From positions 558,001 through 622,000 of the forward strand of contig CP046864.1 of NCBI GenBank assembly GCA_039640495.1: a stretch of DNA of 64,000 bases. Reading direction: 5' to 3'. Shown in pieces: positions 36,960 to 46,379 of the stretch; position 1 is the first letter of the stretch; each line of letters starts with the position of its first letter. Origin of the DNA: Rhodobacteraceae bacterium IMCC1335 (GTDB taxonomy: Bacteria; Pseudomonadota; Alphaproteobacteria; Rhodobacterales; Rhodobacteraceae). The notes below the pieces were generated by a model that did no database searches, was not told where the DNA came from, and saw nothing but the letters and a program-made list of their open reading frames with translations. The translations under genes and the position numbers were made by a program.

Positions 36960-37448
36960 ATGCCGCCAAACCCAACGCTGCGTCCACAAGAAGTGGTGCT
37001 GATGCCCGATCCGGCCGAGCGTGCGGATGCAACTCTGGCTTTTATTGGGGTGATCCGTTCGCCCTGGCAGCGGGAAAATTGTCCAAAAAACCTAACCCAA
37101 GCCCGCCTACGTGATGCGGGGCGGGCGGTGGTGGAAATACAGCCAGAATTCTGCCCGGGTCTAACCGGGTTGGCGGTGGGTGATCTGATTTGGCTGCTGC
37201 TTTGGTTTTATCGCGCGCGCCGTGATATTATTCTTCAAGCACCGGCGCATGCCGATGGGTTGCGCGGTGCCTTTGCGCTGCGCAGCCCGGTGCGCCCCAA
37301 TCCAATCGCAATGGAGGCGGTTCAAATCCTAGCCATTGATCATGCATCTGGCAGGTTTGAAATCGATGCCACCGACGGGTTTGACGGCACCCCGGTTTTG
37401 GATATTAAGCCCTGGCGCGGCGGCATTGATATCCCGCCGACCCTATAG
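36960..37448 (+). CDS. TrmO/TsaA-type tRNA methyltransferase
   Basis: The 162-residue protein matches the TsaA/TrmO (UPF0066) family, whose E. coli member methylates N6 of threonylcarbamoyladenosine-37 in tRNA-Thr. Signature stretches are FIGVIRSPWQRENCPKNL near residue 28, LTGLAVGDLIWLLLWFY, and GAFALRSPVRPNPIAMEAV with the RSPxRPNP motif near 110. It is shorter than E. coli TrmO and contains just the core beta-barrel domain, so substrate may differ. Gene-to-gene spacing to the mnmC-like oxidase is 117 bases. Confidence 0.85.
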   Translation: MPPNPTLRPQEVVLMPDPAERADATLAFIGVIRSPWQRENCPKNLTQARLRDAGRAVVEIQPEFCPGLTGLAVGDLIWLLLWFYRARRDIILQAPAHADGLRGAFALRSPVRPNPIAMEAVQILAIDHASGRFEIDATDGFDGTPVLDIKPWRGGIDIPPTL

Positions 37449-37474
37449 ACATGGCAGTTGGGTGCGCCCGCGCT

Positions 37475-39166
37475 TTAGGCGGCTTCCAATACCCGCCGTG
37501 CGATCACTTGCGCCTGAATTTCTGCAGCGCCTTCAAAGATATTCAGAATCCGAGCATCGCAAAGAATGCGGCTGATTTTATATTCCAGCGCGAAGCCGTT
37601 GCCGCCATGGATCTGCAATCCATTATCCGCCGCTGACCAGGCCACGCGGGCACTAATCAGTTTGGCCATGCCCGCTTCTACATCGCAGCGGCGGTCATTG
37701 TCTTTTTCAAAGGCGCTAAAATAGGTCAGCTGGCGGGCGATCATAATTTCAACCGCCATCATCGCCAATTTATTGGCAACCCGCGGGAAGGCGATGATGG
37801 GTTTGCCAAATTGTTTGCGATCCTGCGCGTATTGCAGCGATATATCCAAGGCCGATTGCGCCACACCCACAGCGCGGGCCGCTGTTTGAATGCGCGCGCT
37901 CTCGAAAGTGTGCATCAATTGCTTAAAGCCCTTACCCTCTTCGCCACCTAGCAGGTTCTCTGATGTCACCTCGAACCCGTCAAACGCGAGTTCGTACTCT
38001 TTCATCCCGCGATAGCCCAAAACTTCAATCTCGCCGCCGGTCATATTGGGGGTAGGAAATGGGTCTGCATCGTCGCCGGGGGTTTTTTCGGCCAGAAACA
38101 TCGACAGGCCGCGATGGTCGCTGCTGTGCGGATCGGTGCGCGCCAAAAGGGTCATCACATGCGTGCGCGAGGCATGGGTGATCCACGTTTTATTGCCGGT
38201 AATGCGATAGCCATCGTCAGATTTTACCGCGCGCGTACGCAAGGCGCCCAAATCAGACCCGGTATTTGGCTCTGTGAAAACCGCAGTGGGAAGCGTTTCG
38301 CCGCTGGCGATTTTGGGCAACCATTTTGCTTTTTGGTCTTCTGTGCCGCCGCATAGAATCAGCTCAGCTGCGATTTCAGAGCGGGTGGCCAAAGACCCAA
38401 CCCCTATATAGCCGCGCGATAGCTCTTCTGAAACAACCGCCATCGACGCTTTGGAGAGGCCAAACCCGCCAAGGTTTTCCGGAATTGTCAGGCCAAACAC
38501 ACCCAGCTCTGCCAAATCGCCAATAACCTCCATCGGAATAAGCTCATCCTGCAAATGCCAGTCATGCGCGTGCGGTTCGATGCGTTCCAAAGTATACCGG
38601 CGAAATTGTTCGCGGATCATTTCCAGCTCTTCATCAAGCCCGCTGTTGCCGAAAATCAAATTGCCTTGATCCTCTTGCATCAGCGTCACCAAAAGAGTTT
38701 TTGCGGCTTGGCTATTGCCACTTTGCATCAACTGCACAACAGCGCTTTGCTGAAAATCCCCTACGTCTTCTGGGGTTAACCCGATATCTTGCGGCCGCAA
38801 GATTTCGTTTTGACTCATCGGGATACCGCCGATGATTTGCTGCAGATATTCGGCAAATCCAATTTGTAAAATCAACTGGTTTGGCAATGAAAACTGGTCT
38901 TCAGTTGCCAGAGAGGCGGCCCAATTGTGCATTTGACGCAGCGATTCGGTATAGGTGGCCAGCCAAGCCAAGCCATGCGCTTGGAGCTGATGGGTTTCAA
39001 GCCGAACTGGATCAACGCGCCCGTCATCACAGATCACACTTTGGCAATGTACCTTGGCCCGTTGCAGCAATTGCTCTACGCGTTGCGTTGCGGCTTTTGT
39101 CAGCGTGAGCAAATCTTTCAATATTACATTTTCATCTGAAAAATTGCGCTTCGATCCATCTGGCAT
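37475..39166 (-). CDS. mcd: (2S)-methylsuccinyl-CoA dehydrogenase candidate (ethylmalonyl-CoA pathway)
   Basis: An acyl-CoA dehydrogenase of 563 residues, about 160-170 residues longer than ordinary family members because of an N-terminal extension. That extension is a feature of Mcd, the flavoenzyme that oxidises methylsuccinyl-CoA to mesaconyl-CoA in the ethylmalonyl-CoA pathway for acetate assimilation. The core shows LFGLTIPENLGGFGLSKASM-like sequence, TAVFTEPNTGSDLGALRTRA, GYRGMKEYELAFDGF, ARAVGVAQSALDISLQYAQD and the QIHGGNGFALEYKISRI region. The ATG at 39166 is preceded by AAGGAG. Assignment to Mcd rests on length and family knowledge; other pathway genes are not in this window. Confidence 0.85.
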   Translation of the reverse strand: MPDGSKRNFSDENVILKDLLTLTKAATQRVEQLLQRAKVHCQSVICDDGRVDPVRLETHQLQAHGLAWLATYTESLRQMHNWAASLATEDQFSLPNQLILQIGFAEYLQQIIGGIPMSQNEILRPQDIGLTPEDVGDFQQSAVVQLMQSGNSQAAKTLLVTLMQEDQGNLIFGNSGLDEELEMIREQFRRYTLERIEPHAHDWHLQDELIPMEVIGDLAELGVFGLTIPENLGGFGLSKASMAVVSEELSRGYIGVGSLATRSEIAAELILCGGTEDQKAKWLPKIASGETLPTAVFTEPNTGSDLGALRTRAVKSDDGYRITGNKTWITHASRTHVMTLLARTDPHSSDHRGLSMFLAEKTPGDDADPFPTPNMTGGEIEVLGYRGMKEYELAFDGFEVTSENLLGGEEGKGFKQLMHTFESARIQTAARAVGVAQSALDISLQYAQDRKQFGKPIIAFPRVANKLAMMAVEIMIARQLTYFSAFEKDNDRRCDVEAGMAKLISARVAWSAADNGLQIHGGNGFALEYKISRILCDARILNIFEGAAEIQAQVIARRVLEAA

Positions 39167-39314
39167 GACACGGCTCCTTTTGCTTGCGCCTCTGATAAGC
39201 CTTTTGCAACTGCAGCGCAATATAAATTCAAAATAATGTTGAAATTTGTTCAAAAATTTCGCAGTAAACTTGATTATTGCCCTAACTGCTCTGAATTACC
39301 TGTGATAAAGCCCC

Positions 39315-40085
39315 ATGATGGATGTGATTGTCAGCAATATGTCGCAGTGGCATTGGTTCGTTGCGATCGGTGTGGGATGCTGCGCGGGGTTCATCAAGGG
39401 CGTGGTTGGATTTGCCATGCCGATGGTGTTCATCGCTGGGCTCAGCTTAATCGTTCCACCAGAATTGGCTTTGGCAGGGCTTATCCTGCCAACCTTAATC
39501 ACCAATATCTGGCAGGCTTTTGCACAGGGCCGCACCGCAGCCTGGCAATCCGTTACACGCTTTCGGCTTTTTTTGATCACCGGCTTGGTGTGCGTTTTGA
39601 TCAGCGCTCAGCTGGCCTCGGTGCTTCCAGACATGTTGTTTTTGGGCAGTTTGGGTGGGCTGATCGTATGTTTCTCACTTTTGCAACTATGCGGCCTTGG
39701 CTTGCCCGTGATGCGCGCGGGGCCTAAGGCCAGCATTATCTTTGGCAGTATCGCGGGGCTTTTGGGGGGCGTTTCGGGCATTTGGGGACCGCCAACTGTG
39801 GCGTATTTGACCGCTTTGAATACTAATAAATTCGAACAAATGCGGGTGCAAGGCGTGATTTACGGATTGGGCGCGGTGGCCTTGGTGGTGGCGCATATAG
39901 GATCGGGTATATTGACCCTCGCAACGGCGCAGTTTTCGGCGCTTCTTGTCCTGCCCGCGGCGCTTGGGATGTGGCTTGGGGTGCAGATTCAAACGCGCAT
40001 CGATCAAACTCTGTTTCGGCGGGTTACGCTGCTGGTTTTGCTTGTGATGGGCTTGGTTTTGCTGCGCCGCGCCGCGTTTGGCTAG
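39315..40085 (+). CDS. TauE/SafE family membrane exporter
   Basis: An inner-membrane protein of 256 residues with about eight hydrophobic helices and two glycine-rich repeats (GVGCCAGFIKGVVGFAMPMV near the start; IAGLLGGVSGIWGPPTVAYL at mid-protein), the hallmark of TauE/SafE proteins. Family members export sulfite, sulfoacetate or other organosulfur and organic acids. The substrate is not evident here, and no sulfonate genes are adjacent. It is divergent from mcd and its end overlaps the convergent RNase T2 gene by 4 bases. Confidence 0.86.
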   Translation: MMDVIVSNMSQWHWFVAIGVGCCAGFIKGVVGFAMPMVFIAGLSLIVPPELALAGLILPTLITNIWQAFAQGRTAAWQSVTRFRLFLITGLVCVLISAQLASVLPDMLFLGSLGGLIVCFSLLQLCGLGLPVMRAGPKASIIFGSIAGLLGGVSGIWGPPTVAYLTALNTNKFEQMRVQGVIYGLGAVALVVAHIGSGILTLATAQFSALLVLPAALGMWLGVQIQTRIDQTLFRRVTLLVLLVMGLVLLRRAAFG

Positions 40086-40714
40086 GGCGGCGTTGGCGCG
40101 CTGATAAAAGACTCTGAGCAGCCGTTCAAAACATCCCGTCCACAGTGGCGCGGGGATAGTGTTTTATCCAAACAGATCCGTAGCTCATGCAATAACCCTT
40201 TTCGACAGGTCACCAGCAAGTTTTTGGGTTGCAATTGGGGATTATCGCGCAAAACGCTGTCTTTCAGACTGGCCGGTGCAAAGCGCTGCTCGGAAAGCGG
40301 CAGGGCCAGCGGGTCTGGTTTTCGAATTGCCTCAAACGCGGCGCGCGAGGCCAGAAAATAATCATCCGGAGAAAGGCCCGCGCAGGTGCCATGCTTGCGC
40401 CAAGCATGCAACGCCAAGCCCTCGCTGCCCATGATAGGGCGCATGGTTTTAAGCTCTTTCGGCGTTGGCGCGGGCTGCGTCGTTTTACAAAATTTTGGCC
40501 AGCCATTCTCATATTGTGGCCAGAGCCCGTGCAAAATCCACCTAAGGTCACGCGTGGCATCGCATTGTTCAGCACCGCGCTTGAGTCCGGTTAACTGGCA
40601 CCAACTGGGCGACCAGCTGAGCGATAACACGTAATAATCAAACGTCTGCGCTTTTGCGCTATGGCCCGCAAAGACCCAAAGCCCAACACATAGGATCTGT
40701 ATAAACTTCTGCAT
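40082..40714 (-). CDS. Secreted ribonuclease T2
   Basis: An exported RNase of 210 residues. A signal peptide (residues 1-22, ending SAKA-QT) precedes the T2 domain. Both catalytic signatures are present: CAS1 as WILHGLWPQ (about residue 59) and CAS2 as AWRKHGTCAG (about residue 105), each with the catalytic His, plus several cysteines that would form disulfides in the periplasm. The enzyme would degrade RNA outside the cytosol, a route to phosphate and nucleosides. It stands alone and is divergent from the TrcR gene. Confidence 0.92.
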   Translation of the reverse strand: MQKFIQILCVGLWVFAGHSAKAQTFDYYVLSLSWSPSWCQLTGLKRGAEQCDATRDLRWILHGLWPQYENGWPKFCKTTQPAPTPKELKTMRPIMGSEGLALHAWRKHGTCAGLSPDDYFLASRAAFEAIRKPDPLALPLSEQRFAPASLKDSVLRDNPQLQPKNLLVTCRKGLLHELRICLDKTLSPRHCGRDVLNGCSESFISAPTPP

Positions 40715-40761
40715 GGCCTCTTTTCTTTTCGATATGCCTTATATATAGCATAAGCAAGTTC

Positions 40762-40820
40762 CCCGACACCGGAAGCCCGCCTTATGCAAGGCAGCCTGAC
40801 TTTCAGGCACCGGGAGAGGT
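40762..40820 (+). promoter_or_regulatory. Structured leader upstream of the TrcR gene
   Basis: Two perfect adjacent hairpins occur just before the TrcR gene: GCCTT/AAGGC with loop ATGC (40779-40792) and GCCTGA/TCAGGC with loop CTT (40794-40808). CCCG near 40762 and CGGG near 40811 could close an outer stem. No T run follows, so it is not a terminator. It may be a regulatory mRNA leader. I do not recognise a known riboswitch. Confidence 0.4.
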
Positions 40821-40854
40821 TTACGTGACGCCAGATGTAGCAAGGAGTAACCCT

Positions 40855-41601
40855 ATGTCAAAACCAATTATGGCCCGTGCGACCGCGGTTTGGCTGGTCG
40901 ATAATACCACGCTGACGTTCAAGCAGATCGCAGATTTTGTTCAAATGCACGAACTCGAAGTGCAAGGCATTGCAGATGGTGATGTGGCCACTGGGGTGAA
41001 AGGATTTGATCCGGTTGCGAATAATCAGCTTGAGCAATCCGAGATTACGGCGGCCGAGGCTGATCCTTTGCATAAGTTGAAGCTGAAATTCAACGCCGCC
41101 GCGCAGGGGGAAGAAAAACGCCGCGGCCCACGCTATACGCCGCTCTCCAAACGCCAGGACAGACCGGCGTCAATTCTGTGGCTGGTGAAATTTCACCCCG
41201 AATTAACCGATGGGCAAATTGGCAAGCTGGTGGGCACAACCAAACCTACGATTCAAGCCATCCGCGAACGTACGCATTGGAATATCTCGAACATCCAGCC
41301 GATTGATCCGGTTGCGCTGGGCCTGTGCAAACAATCTGAACTCGATGCGATTGTTCAAAAAGCCGCTGCGAAAAAAGCCGCCGATGGTCCCGTTATGGAC
41401 GATGATGAGCGTCGCAAATTGGTGAGCACTGAGCAATCTTTGTCAATGCCGGCAGAACCGAAAATCCCGGCTGCGATTGGAGGGTTGGAATCCTTTTCGC
41501 TGCGCGAAGATGAGCCTGTTGACACGCCAGAAGATGACTTTTTGGATGCGGATAGCTTTTTCAATTTGCCCGAGGGCGATCAGCCTGAACTGGACGATTG
41601 A
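40855..41601 (+). CDS. DUF1013 protein, TrcR-type cell-cycle transcriptional regulator
   Basis: A 248-residue alphaproteobacterial protein of the DUF1013 family; the Caulobacter member is called TrcR and acts in cell-cycle transcription. Conserved stretches are the N-terminal RATAVWLVDNTTLTFKQIAD, FVQMHELEVQGIADGDVATG, the central RPASILWLVKFHPELTDGQI with a helix-turn-helix-like GKLVGTTKPTIQAIRERTHW, and an acidic C-terminal tail (about 225-248). The ATG at 40855 follows AAGGAG. A structured leader lies upstream. The regulatory role is family knowledge, not seen here. Confidence 0.9.
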   Translation: MSKPIMARATAVWLVDNTTLTFKQIADFVQMHELEVQGIADGDVATGVKGFDPVANNQLEQSEITAAEADPLHKLKLKFNAAAQGEEKRRGPRYTPLSKRQDRPASILWLVKFHPELTDGQIGKLVGTTKPTIQAIRERTHWNISNIQPIDPVALGLCKQSELDAIVQKAAAKKAADGPVMDDDERRKLVSTEQSLSMPAEPKIPAAIGGLESFSLREDEPVDTPEDDFLDADSFFNLPEGDQPELDD

Positions 41602-41660
41602 TTGCTTTTCTCTGCGCGCATTCGGCCCAAGCCGCCGGATGCCGCTGCGACGCTTTTGAA

Positions 41661-42254
41661 TCAGACTGCTTTGCGCGCCTTTAAGGCGGCCGTGATGGTG
41701 CCGTCATCTAAATAATCCAACTCACCGCCTATGGGCACGCCTTGCGCCAACGTGGTGACTTTGGTGCGGCTTTCCAATTGATCTGCCAGATAATGCGCTG
41801 TGGTTTGCCCCTCGATGGTGGCGTTCAGCGCCAAGATCACTTCGGTGATATTTTCACTGCTAACGCGATCAATAAGTTTAGGGATGCGCAATTCATCGGG
41901 CCCGATCGCATCCAGCGCCGAGAGGCATCCGCCTAAAACGTGGTAGCGGCCTTTGAAAACCTGCGCCCGCTCCATCGCCCAGAGATCGGCGACATCCTCC
42001 ACCACGCAAAGTTCCCCCGTGGCGCGCCGCTCGTTGCGACAAATATCGCAAATATCTTCGGTCCCAATATTGCCGCAGTTCAGACATTCCTGCGCGGTTA
42101 CCGCAACCGTTTGCATCAAGTCGGCAAGCGGGCTCAGCAATAAGGCGCGCTTGCGGATCAAATGCAACACGGCGCGGCGGGCAGAGCGCGGGCCCAAGCC
42201 GGGCAGTTTCGCCATGAGCTCTATCAAAGCATCAATATCTTTGGTTTTGCTCAT
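41661..42254 (-). CDS. recR: Recombination mediator RecR
   Basis: RecR loads RecA with RecO/RecF at single-strand gaps. The 197-residue protein has the helix-hairpin-helix [20 protein letters not shown], a four-cysteine zinc finger ([20 protein letters not shown]), and the Toprim domain ([20 protein letters not shown], then [20 protein letters not shown]). It lies 51 bases after ebfC on the same strand. In many bacteria dnaX-ebfC-recR form one unit; here an oppositely oriented gene separates dnaX from the other two. Confidence 0.96.
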   Translation of the reverse strand: MSKTKDIDALIELMAKLPGLGPRSARRAVLHLIRKRALLLSPLADLMQTVAVTAQECLNCGNIGTEDICDICRNERRATGELCVVEDVADLWAMERAQVFKGRYHVLGGCLSALDAIGPDELRIPKLIDRVSSENITEVILALNATIEGQTTAHYLADQLESRTKVTTLAQGVPIGGELDYLDDGTITAALKARKAV

Positions 42255-42305
42255 CGCAAGCGCTTACCCGTTTTTTGATATGGTCTGAAAATCTATGGCG
42301 CCCTT

Positions 42306-42650
42306 TTAAAACGGCAGGTTCATCCCAGGGGGCAAGCCAAGGCCTTCTGTCATTTTGCCCATTTCATCTTTGGCGCGCTGAGCCGCTTTTTGCTGGGCAT
42401 CTTTGATCGCCGCCAGAATCAGATCTTCAACAACTTCTTTATCATCACCCGAAAATATAGATTTATCGATATCCAAACCGGTCAAATCGCCCTTTGCCGT
42501 GCAGCTGGCTTTTACCAAGCCTGCGCCGGCTTCACCGGTAACGATAATGTTGTGCATATCCTCTTGCATTTGGGCCATTTTGCCTTGCATTTCGGTTGCA
42601 GCCTTCATCATTTTGGCCATATCGCCCATGCCGCCTAAGCCTTTGAACAT
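42306..42650 (-). CDS. ebfC: YbaB/EbfC family nucleoid-associated protein
   Basis: A small homodimeric DNA-binding protein of 114 residues. It has a glycine/methionine-rich start (MFKGLGGMGDMAKMMKAATE), a central coiled helix (MQGKMAQMQEDMHNI) and the conserved FSGDDKEVVEDLILAAIKDA segment, ending with a flexible GLPPGMNLPF tail. The start at 42650 matches the family; an upstream in-frame start adds 19 non-conserved residues. It precedes recR. Confidence 0.93.
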   Translation of the reverse strand: MFKGLGGMGDMAKMMKAATEMQGKMAQMQEDMHNIIVTGEAGAGLVKASCTAKGDLTGLDIDKSIFSGDDKEVVEDLILAAIKDAQQKAAQRAKDEMGKMTEGLGLPPGMNLPF

Positions 42651-42831
42651 GTTCTTTCCCCTTTGACTTCGATGCTCTTTCCTACGCAGTGTCACGCCCA
42701 AAAACAAGCGTTTTGACGGGGCCGCTAGCCCCGCTCATCGCCAATCTGCGCTGCAGGTGATTTACAAACCACTCTTGCAGGATTTAACGTTAGCCTATGG
42801 GTGAGCGCAACCGCCCAGGAAGAAGAGGGAT

Positions 42832-44379
42832 ATGCAGGGCCAAGAGGCAATATTGACGGGGATTGATCCCAATCTGGCCGCTCAGGCGGCAGGTCTGACA
42901 TTGAGCGCCTTGATTGAGGTGCAAACCCGCTTGCGTCCGGATCATCTGGCTGTGAAGGATGCCGTCACTGGCTATAGCTATCGCCAGCTTGATCAACGCA
43001 GCAATCGCATGGCGCATTATTTCACAGCGCGCGGCATCGCACGCGGAGACCGTATCGCGATTTTATCAGAAAACCGGATTGAATATATCGAAGTGTTTCT
43101 GGCCGCTGCTAAAATTGGCGCCATCGTGGCCTGTCAGAATTGGCGTTTGACGCTTGGCGAGCTGCGCCATTGCCTGAGCTTGGTTGAACCACGACTTTTG
43201 CTGGCCTCGCCGCGCAATCAGGCGCAGGCAGAAAGCTTGGCCGATATCGCGCCGGTTCAAATGATCGATGATGTTTGGGTTAAAGCCTTGATGGGCTATT
43301 CCAGCAGCGCTGTGCCGGAATGTGCCACGCCCGAAGACGGCGTCGTCATTCTTTATACAAGCGGCACCACCGGCCTGCCAAAAGGCGCTTTGATCAGCCA
43401 TCGGGCGGAAATCGCGCGGGCCGCGACGCAAATGCTGGATATGCCAGCAGATCCCGAGGATGCGTTTATTGCTTGGGCGCCTTTGTTCCACATGGTCTCA
43501 ACGGATACGGTGTTTAAAACCTTAATACTTGGGGGAACCGTTATTGTGGTGGATGGGTTTCAACCGGATCATCTTGCAGATTTGATCGCCACCGAAAACT
43601 TGGGGCGATTGACTTTGATGCCCGGAATGATTGCGCCGCTTCTTGCGGCGATGCGGGCCAAAGAGTCGCGGGTGAAATCTGTGAAATGGGTTGGCGTTAT
43701 GGCGGATTTGGTGCCGCTGGATCAAATTGCCGAAGTCACAATGCTTTTTCAGGCGCCTTATTTAAACACATTCGGCGCCACCGAAACCGGCTTTGCCCCC
43801 GCATCTGCAGGCCATATTGGGATCGGTGACATTGCGACCAGCTTGGACAAAAAACAAAGCGCGCTCTGCCAAATCAAATTGGTTGATGCGCAAGATCAAG
43901 AGGTGCCCGAAGGAGAGGCCGGAGAATTGGCGATCCGCAGCCCGGCATTGTTCAGCGGCTATTGGAATAACCCCAAAGCCAATGCAGAGGATTTCCGAAA
44001 TGGTTGGTTTCATATGGGGGATATGTTCAAGCGCAGCCCAGAGGGGGGATTGCGCTTTGTCGATCGTCGCAAATATCTGATCAAATCGGGCGGAGAAAAT
44101 ATTTACCCGGCCGAAATCGAGCGGCTTATTCTAGCAGATCCGCGGGTTTTAGAGGCCGCGGTTGTGCGTCAGAAACACCGCCATTGGGGGGAAGTTCCCA
44201 TTGCTTTTATTGCCCGCAAAGATGCTAGTTTGAGCGAGGCAGATATTCTGGCGCATCTATGTACAGGGCTTGCGCGCTACAAGCTGCCGAAAGCCTTTCA
44301 TTTTATCGCCGAATCCGAGTTTCCCCGCAGCACCACCGGCAAGATCATGCGCCATGTGTTAGAGCAGCGTCTTGGGTGA
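42832..44379 (+). CDS. Acyl-CoA synthetase (AMP-binding family)
   Basis: An ANL-superfamily enzyme of 515 residues that adenylates a carboxylic acid and transfers it to CoA. The P-loop motif ILYTSGTTGLPKGALISH (about residues 173-190), the A5-type motif NTFGATETGFAPAS (about 310), the RFVDRRKYLIKSGGENIYPA hinge (about 405) and the C-terminal catalytic lysine in RSTTGKIMRHVL are present. Substrate (medium-chain or aromatic acid) is unknown. It is inserted on the opposite strand between dnaX and ebfC-recR, genes that normally sit together. Confidence 0.9.
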   Translation: MQGQEAILTGIDPNLAAQAAGLTLSALIEVQTRLRPDHLAVKDAVTGYSYRQLDQRSNRMAHYFTARGIARGDRIAILSENRIEYIEVFLAAAKIGAIVACQNWRLTLGELRHCLSLVEPRLLLASPRNQAQAESLADIAPVQMIDDVWVKALMGYSSSAVPECATPEDGVVILYTSGTTGLPKGALISHRAEIARAATQMLDMPADPEDAFIAWAPLFHMVSTDTVFKTLILGGTVIVVDGFQPDHLADLIATENLGRLTLMPGMIAPLLAAMRAKESRVKSVKWVGVMADLVPLDQIAEVTMLFQAPYLNTFGATETGFAPASAGHIGIGDIATSLDKKQSALCQIKLVDAQDQEVPEGEAGELAIRSPALFSGYWNNPKANAEDFRNGWFHMGDMFKRSPEGGLRFVDRRKYLIKSGGENIYPAEIERLILADPRVLEAAVVRQKHRHWGEVPIAFIARKDASLSEADILAHLCTGLARYKLPKAFHFIAESEFPRSTTGKIMRHVLEQRLG

Positions 44380-44445
44380 CGTCTCAAACGCCTTTTTCAG
44401 CCTATCAGGACGGATCTAAAACTTTGTAATAGACGACAACTCGCC

Positions 44446-46280
44446 TTATTCTTCGAATGGATCCCATTCGTCTTCGACGGGCTGCAGCGCGTCGGTCTCC
44501 GCCTCAGCTACCAAATCTTCAGGGGTGCGGATTTCGATGATTTGCGCCTTTGGAAAGCTGTCAAACACGGCTTTTACAAGCGGATGCGCCAAGGCTTTTG
44601 TCTTCAGGGCCTCTTCTGCGCTGCGGCGCATGCGCGCAATGGTCTGGGCACCGCCATCATTCACCAAGCTCACCGCCCAGCGCTGGCCCGTCCATAATTG
44701 AAGCCGGCTACCCAGCCGTTGGGCAAGATCGGCGGGCGCATCAGCGGTGGGCACGAATTCAATCCGCCCCGGTTGATACCGCGCCAGCTGTACGCAATTT
44801 TCCACTTCGACCAAAAGCCGAACATCGCGCTGCGCGCGTATCAGATCTATAATATGATCGAAACTGGGATAGGCGGCCAGCATCTGCTGCGTATTGAGGG
44901 CCAAAGCCTGTTCAGCCCCGCCAAGAACAGCGCTTGGGGGCGAGATATTTTGATTGCCGCTGGGGCTTTGCCCGGACTGCGCCGCAGAGGTGGTGGTAAT
45001 CGCGCCCGTACTGCCAGTTAAAGCGGTTTCTGCGCTCAGCCCCGCGCCGGCGCCCGCGCCAGCGCCCGAACTGCCGCCTGAACTGCTGGCTAAACCGCCC
45101 CCTGCGGAAGGGGGTGACATGTCTTGTAATTTTCGCACCAACTCTTCGGGGCTGGGAAGATCTGCCACATGGGTCAGCCGGATCACCGCCATTTCGGCCG
45201 CCATCATGGCGTTCGGGGCTTGTGACACTTCTTCGATACTGGTCAGCAACATTTGCCACATGCGGGTCAGGGCGCGCATTGGCAAGGCCTTGGCCAAGCT
45301 CAAACCGCGCATCTGTTCCTCTGGAGAAACGGTTGGATCCTCTCCGGCATCTGGGGTTATTTTCACAACCGAAATCCAATGCGTAACCTCAGCCAAATCG
45401 CGCATTACGGCCAGAGGATTGGCACCATCGGCATATTGTCCGCCCAGTTCGCTCAGCGCAGAGGCGGCATCACCGCGCATAATCATTTCGAAAAGATCCA
45501 TCACCCGCCCGCGATCTGCCAGCCCCAACATAGCGCGCACTTGCTCTGCCGAGGTTTCGCCAGCGCCATGGCTGATCGCTTGATCCAGAAGCGATGTGGC
45601 ATCCCGGGCTGAGCCTTCAGCGGCGCGCGTGATAAGGGCTAGGGCATCGGCAGCAATTTCTGCCTGCTCGGCTGCGGCAATTTTTTTCAAGAGCGCGATC
45701 ATCACATCCGGCTCGATCCGACGCAGGTCAAACCGCTGGCAGCGCGACAACACCGTGACCGGTACTTTGCGAATTTCGGTTGTGGCAAAGATAAATTTCA
45801 CATGCTCGGGGGTTCTTCCAGCGTTTTCAGCAGCGCATTGAACGCATTGGTCGACAGCATATGAACTTCATCGATGATATAGATCTTATAGCGTGCGCTG
45901 GCGGCGCGATACTGTACGCTTTCGATGATTTCTCGAATATCATCAACGCCGGTCCGGCTGGCCGCATCCATTTCCAGCACATCCACATGGCGGCCTTCCA
46001 TAATCGCCACACAATGCTCGCATGTGCCGCAGGGCTCGGTGGTGGGCCCGCCGCGGCCATCGGCGCCAATGCAATTCATACCCTTAGCAATGATCCGCGC
46101 GGTGGTTGTTTTGCCGGTGCCGCGAATCCCTGTCATCACGAAGGCTTGCGCGATCCGATCCGCCTCAAAGGCGTTGCGCAACGTGCGCACCATCGCCTCT
46201 TGGCCAACAAGATCGGTAAAGGTTTCTGGCCGATATTTGCGCGCTAGAACTTGATAGCCTTGGGTCGGGGTTTCGCTCAT
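44446..46280 (-). CDS. dnaX: DNA polymerase III gamma/tau subunit, frameshifted as given
   Basis: DnaX is the essential clamp-loader ATPase subunit. The N-terminal frame (46280-45798, 160 codons) has Walker [21 protein letters not shown], the zinc-binding CGTCEHC region and Walker [12 protein letters not shown], then stops after [10 protein letters not shown]. The second frame (45801-44446) carries on at [20 protein letters not shown] with sensor and lid domains, a Gly/Ala/Ser-rich linker (about 245-275 of this part) and the tau C-terminal domain. One extra C in the C5 run near 45811 would give [15 protein letters not shown], the normal family sequence. Because the gene is essential and the site is a homopolymer, a sequence error is the likeliest cause. 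Confidence 0.92.
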
Positions 46281-46379
46281 GCTGGGTCTCGGTTATACTC
46301 TTATCTACTACGCTAAGCTGTTGTGACGCGAAGGTCTAGGGGCTGCAGAGGCGGCTGATCGAAAAAGGGAAGCCTGCGC

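Noticed and set aside
45000..45120. Gly/Ala/Ser-rich low-complexity stretch within dnaX, considered as a repeat element or programmed frameshift site
   Set aside because: Fits the normal flexible tau linker. No slippery A-AAA-AAG-type heptamer was seen, and the frame is continuous across it.
44954..45583. A long frame antisense to dnaX
   Set aside because: It is a shadow of the high-GC-third-position coding strand. The dnaX frame on the other strand is unmistakable.
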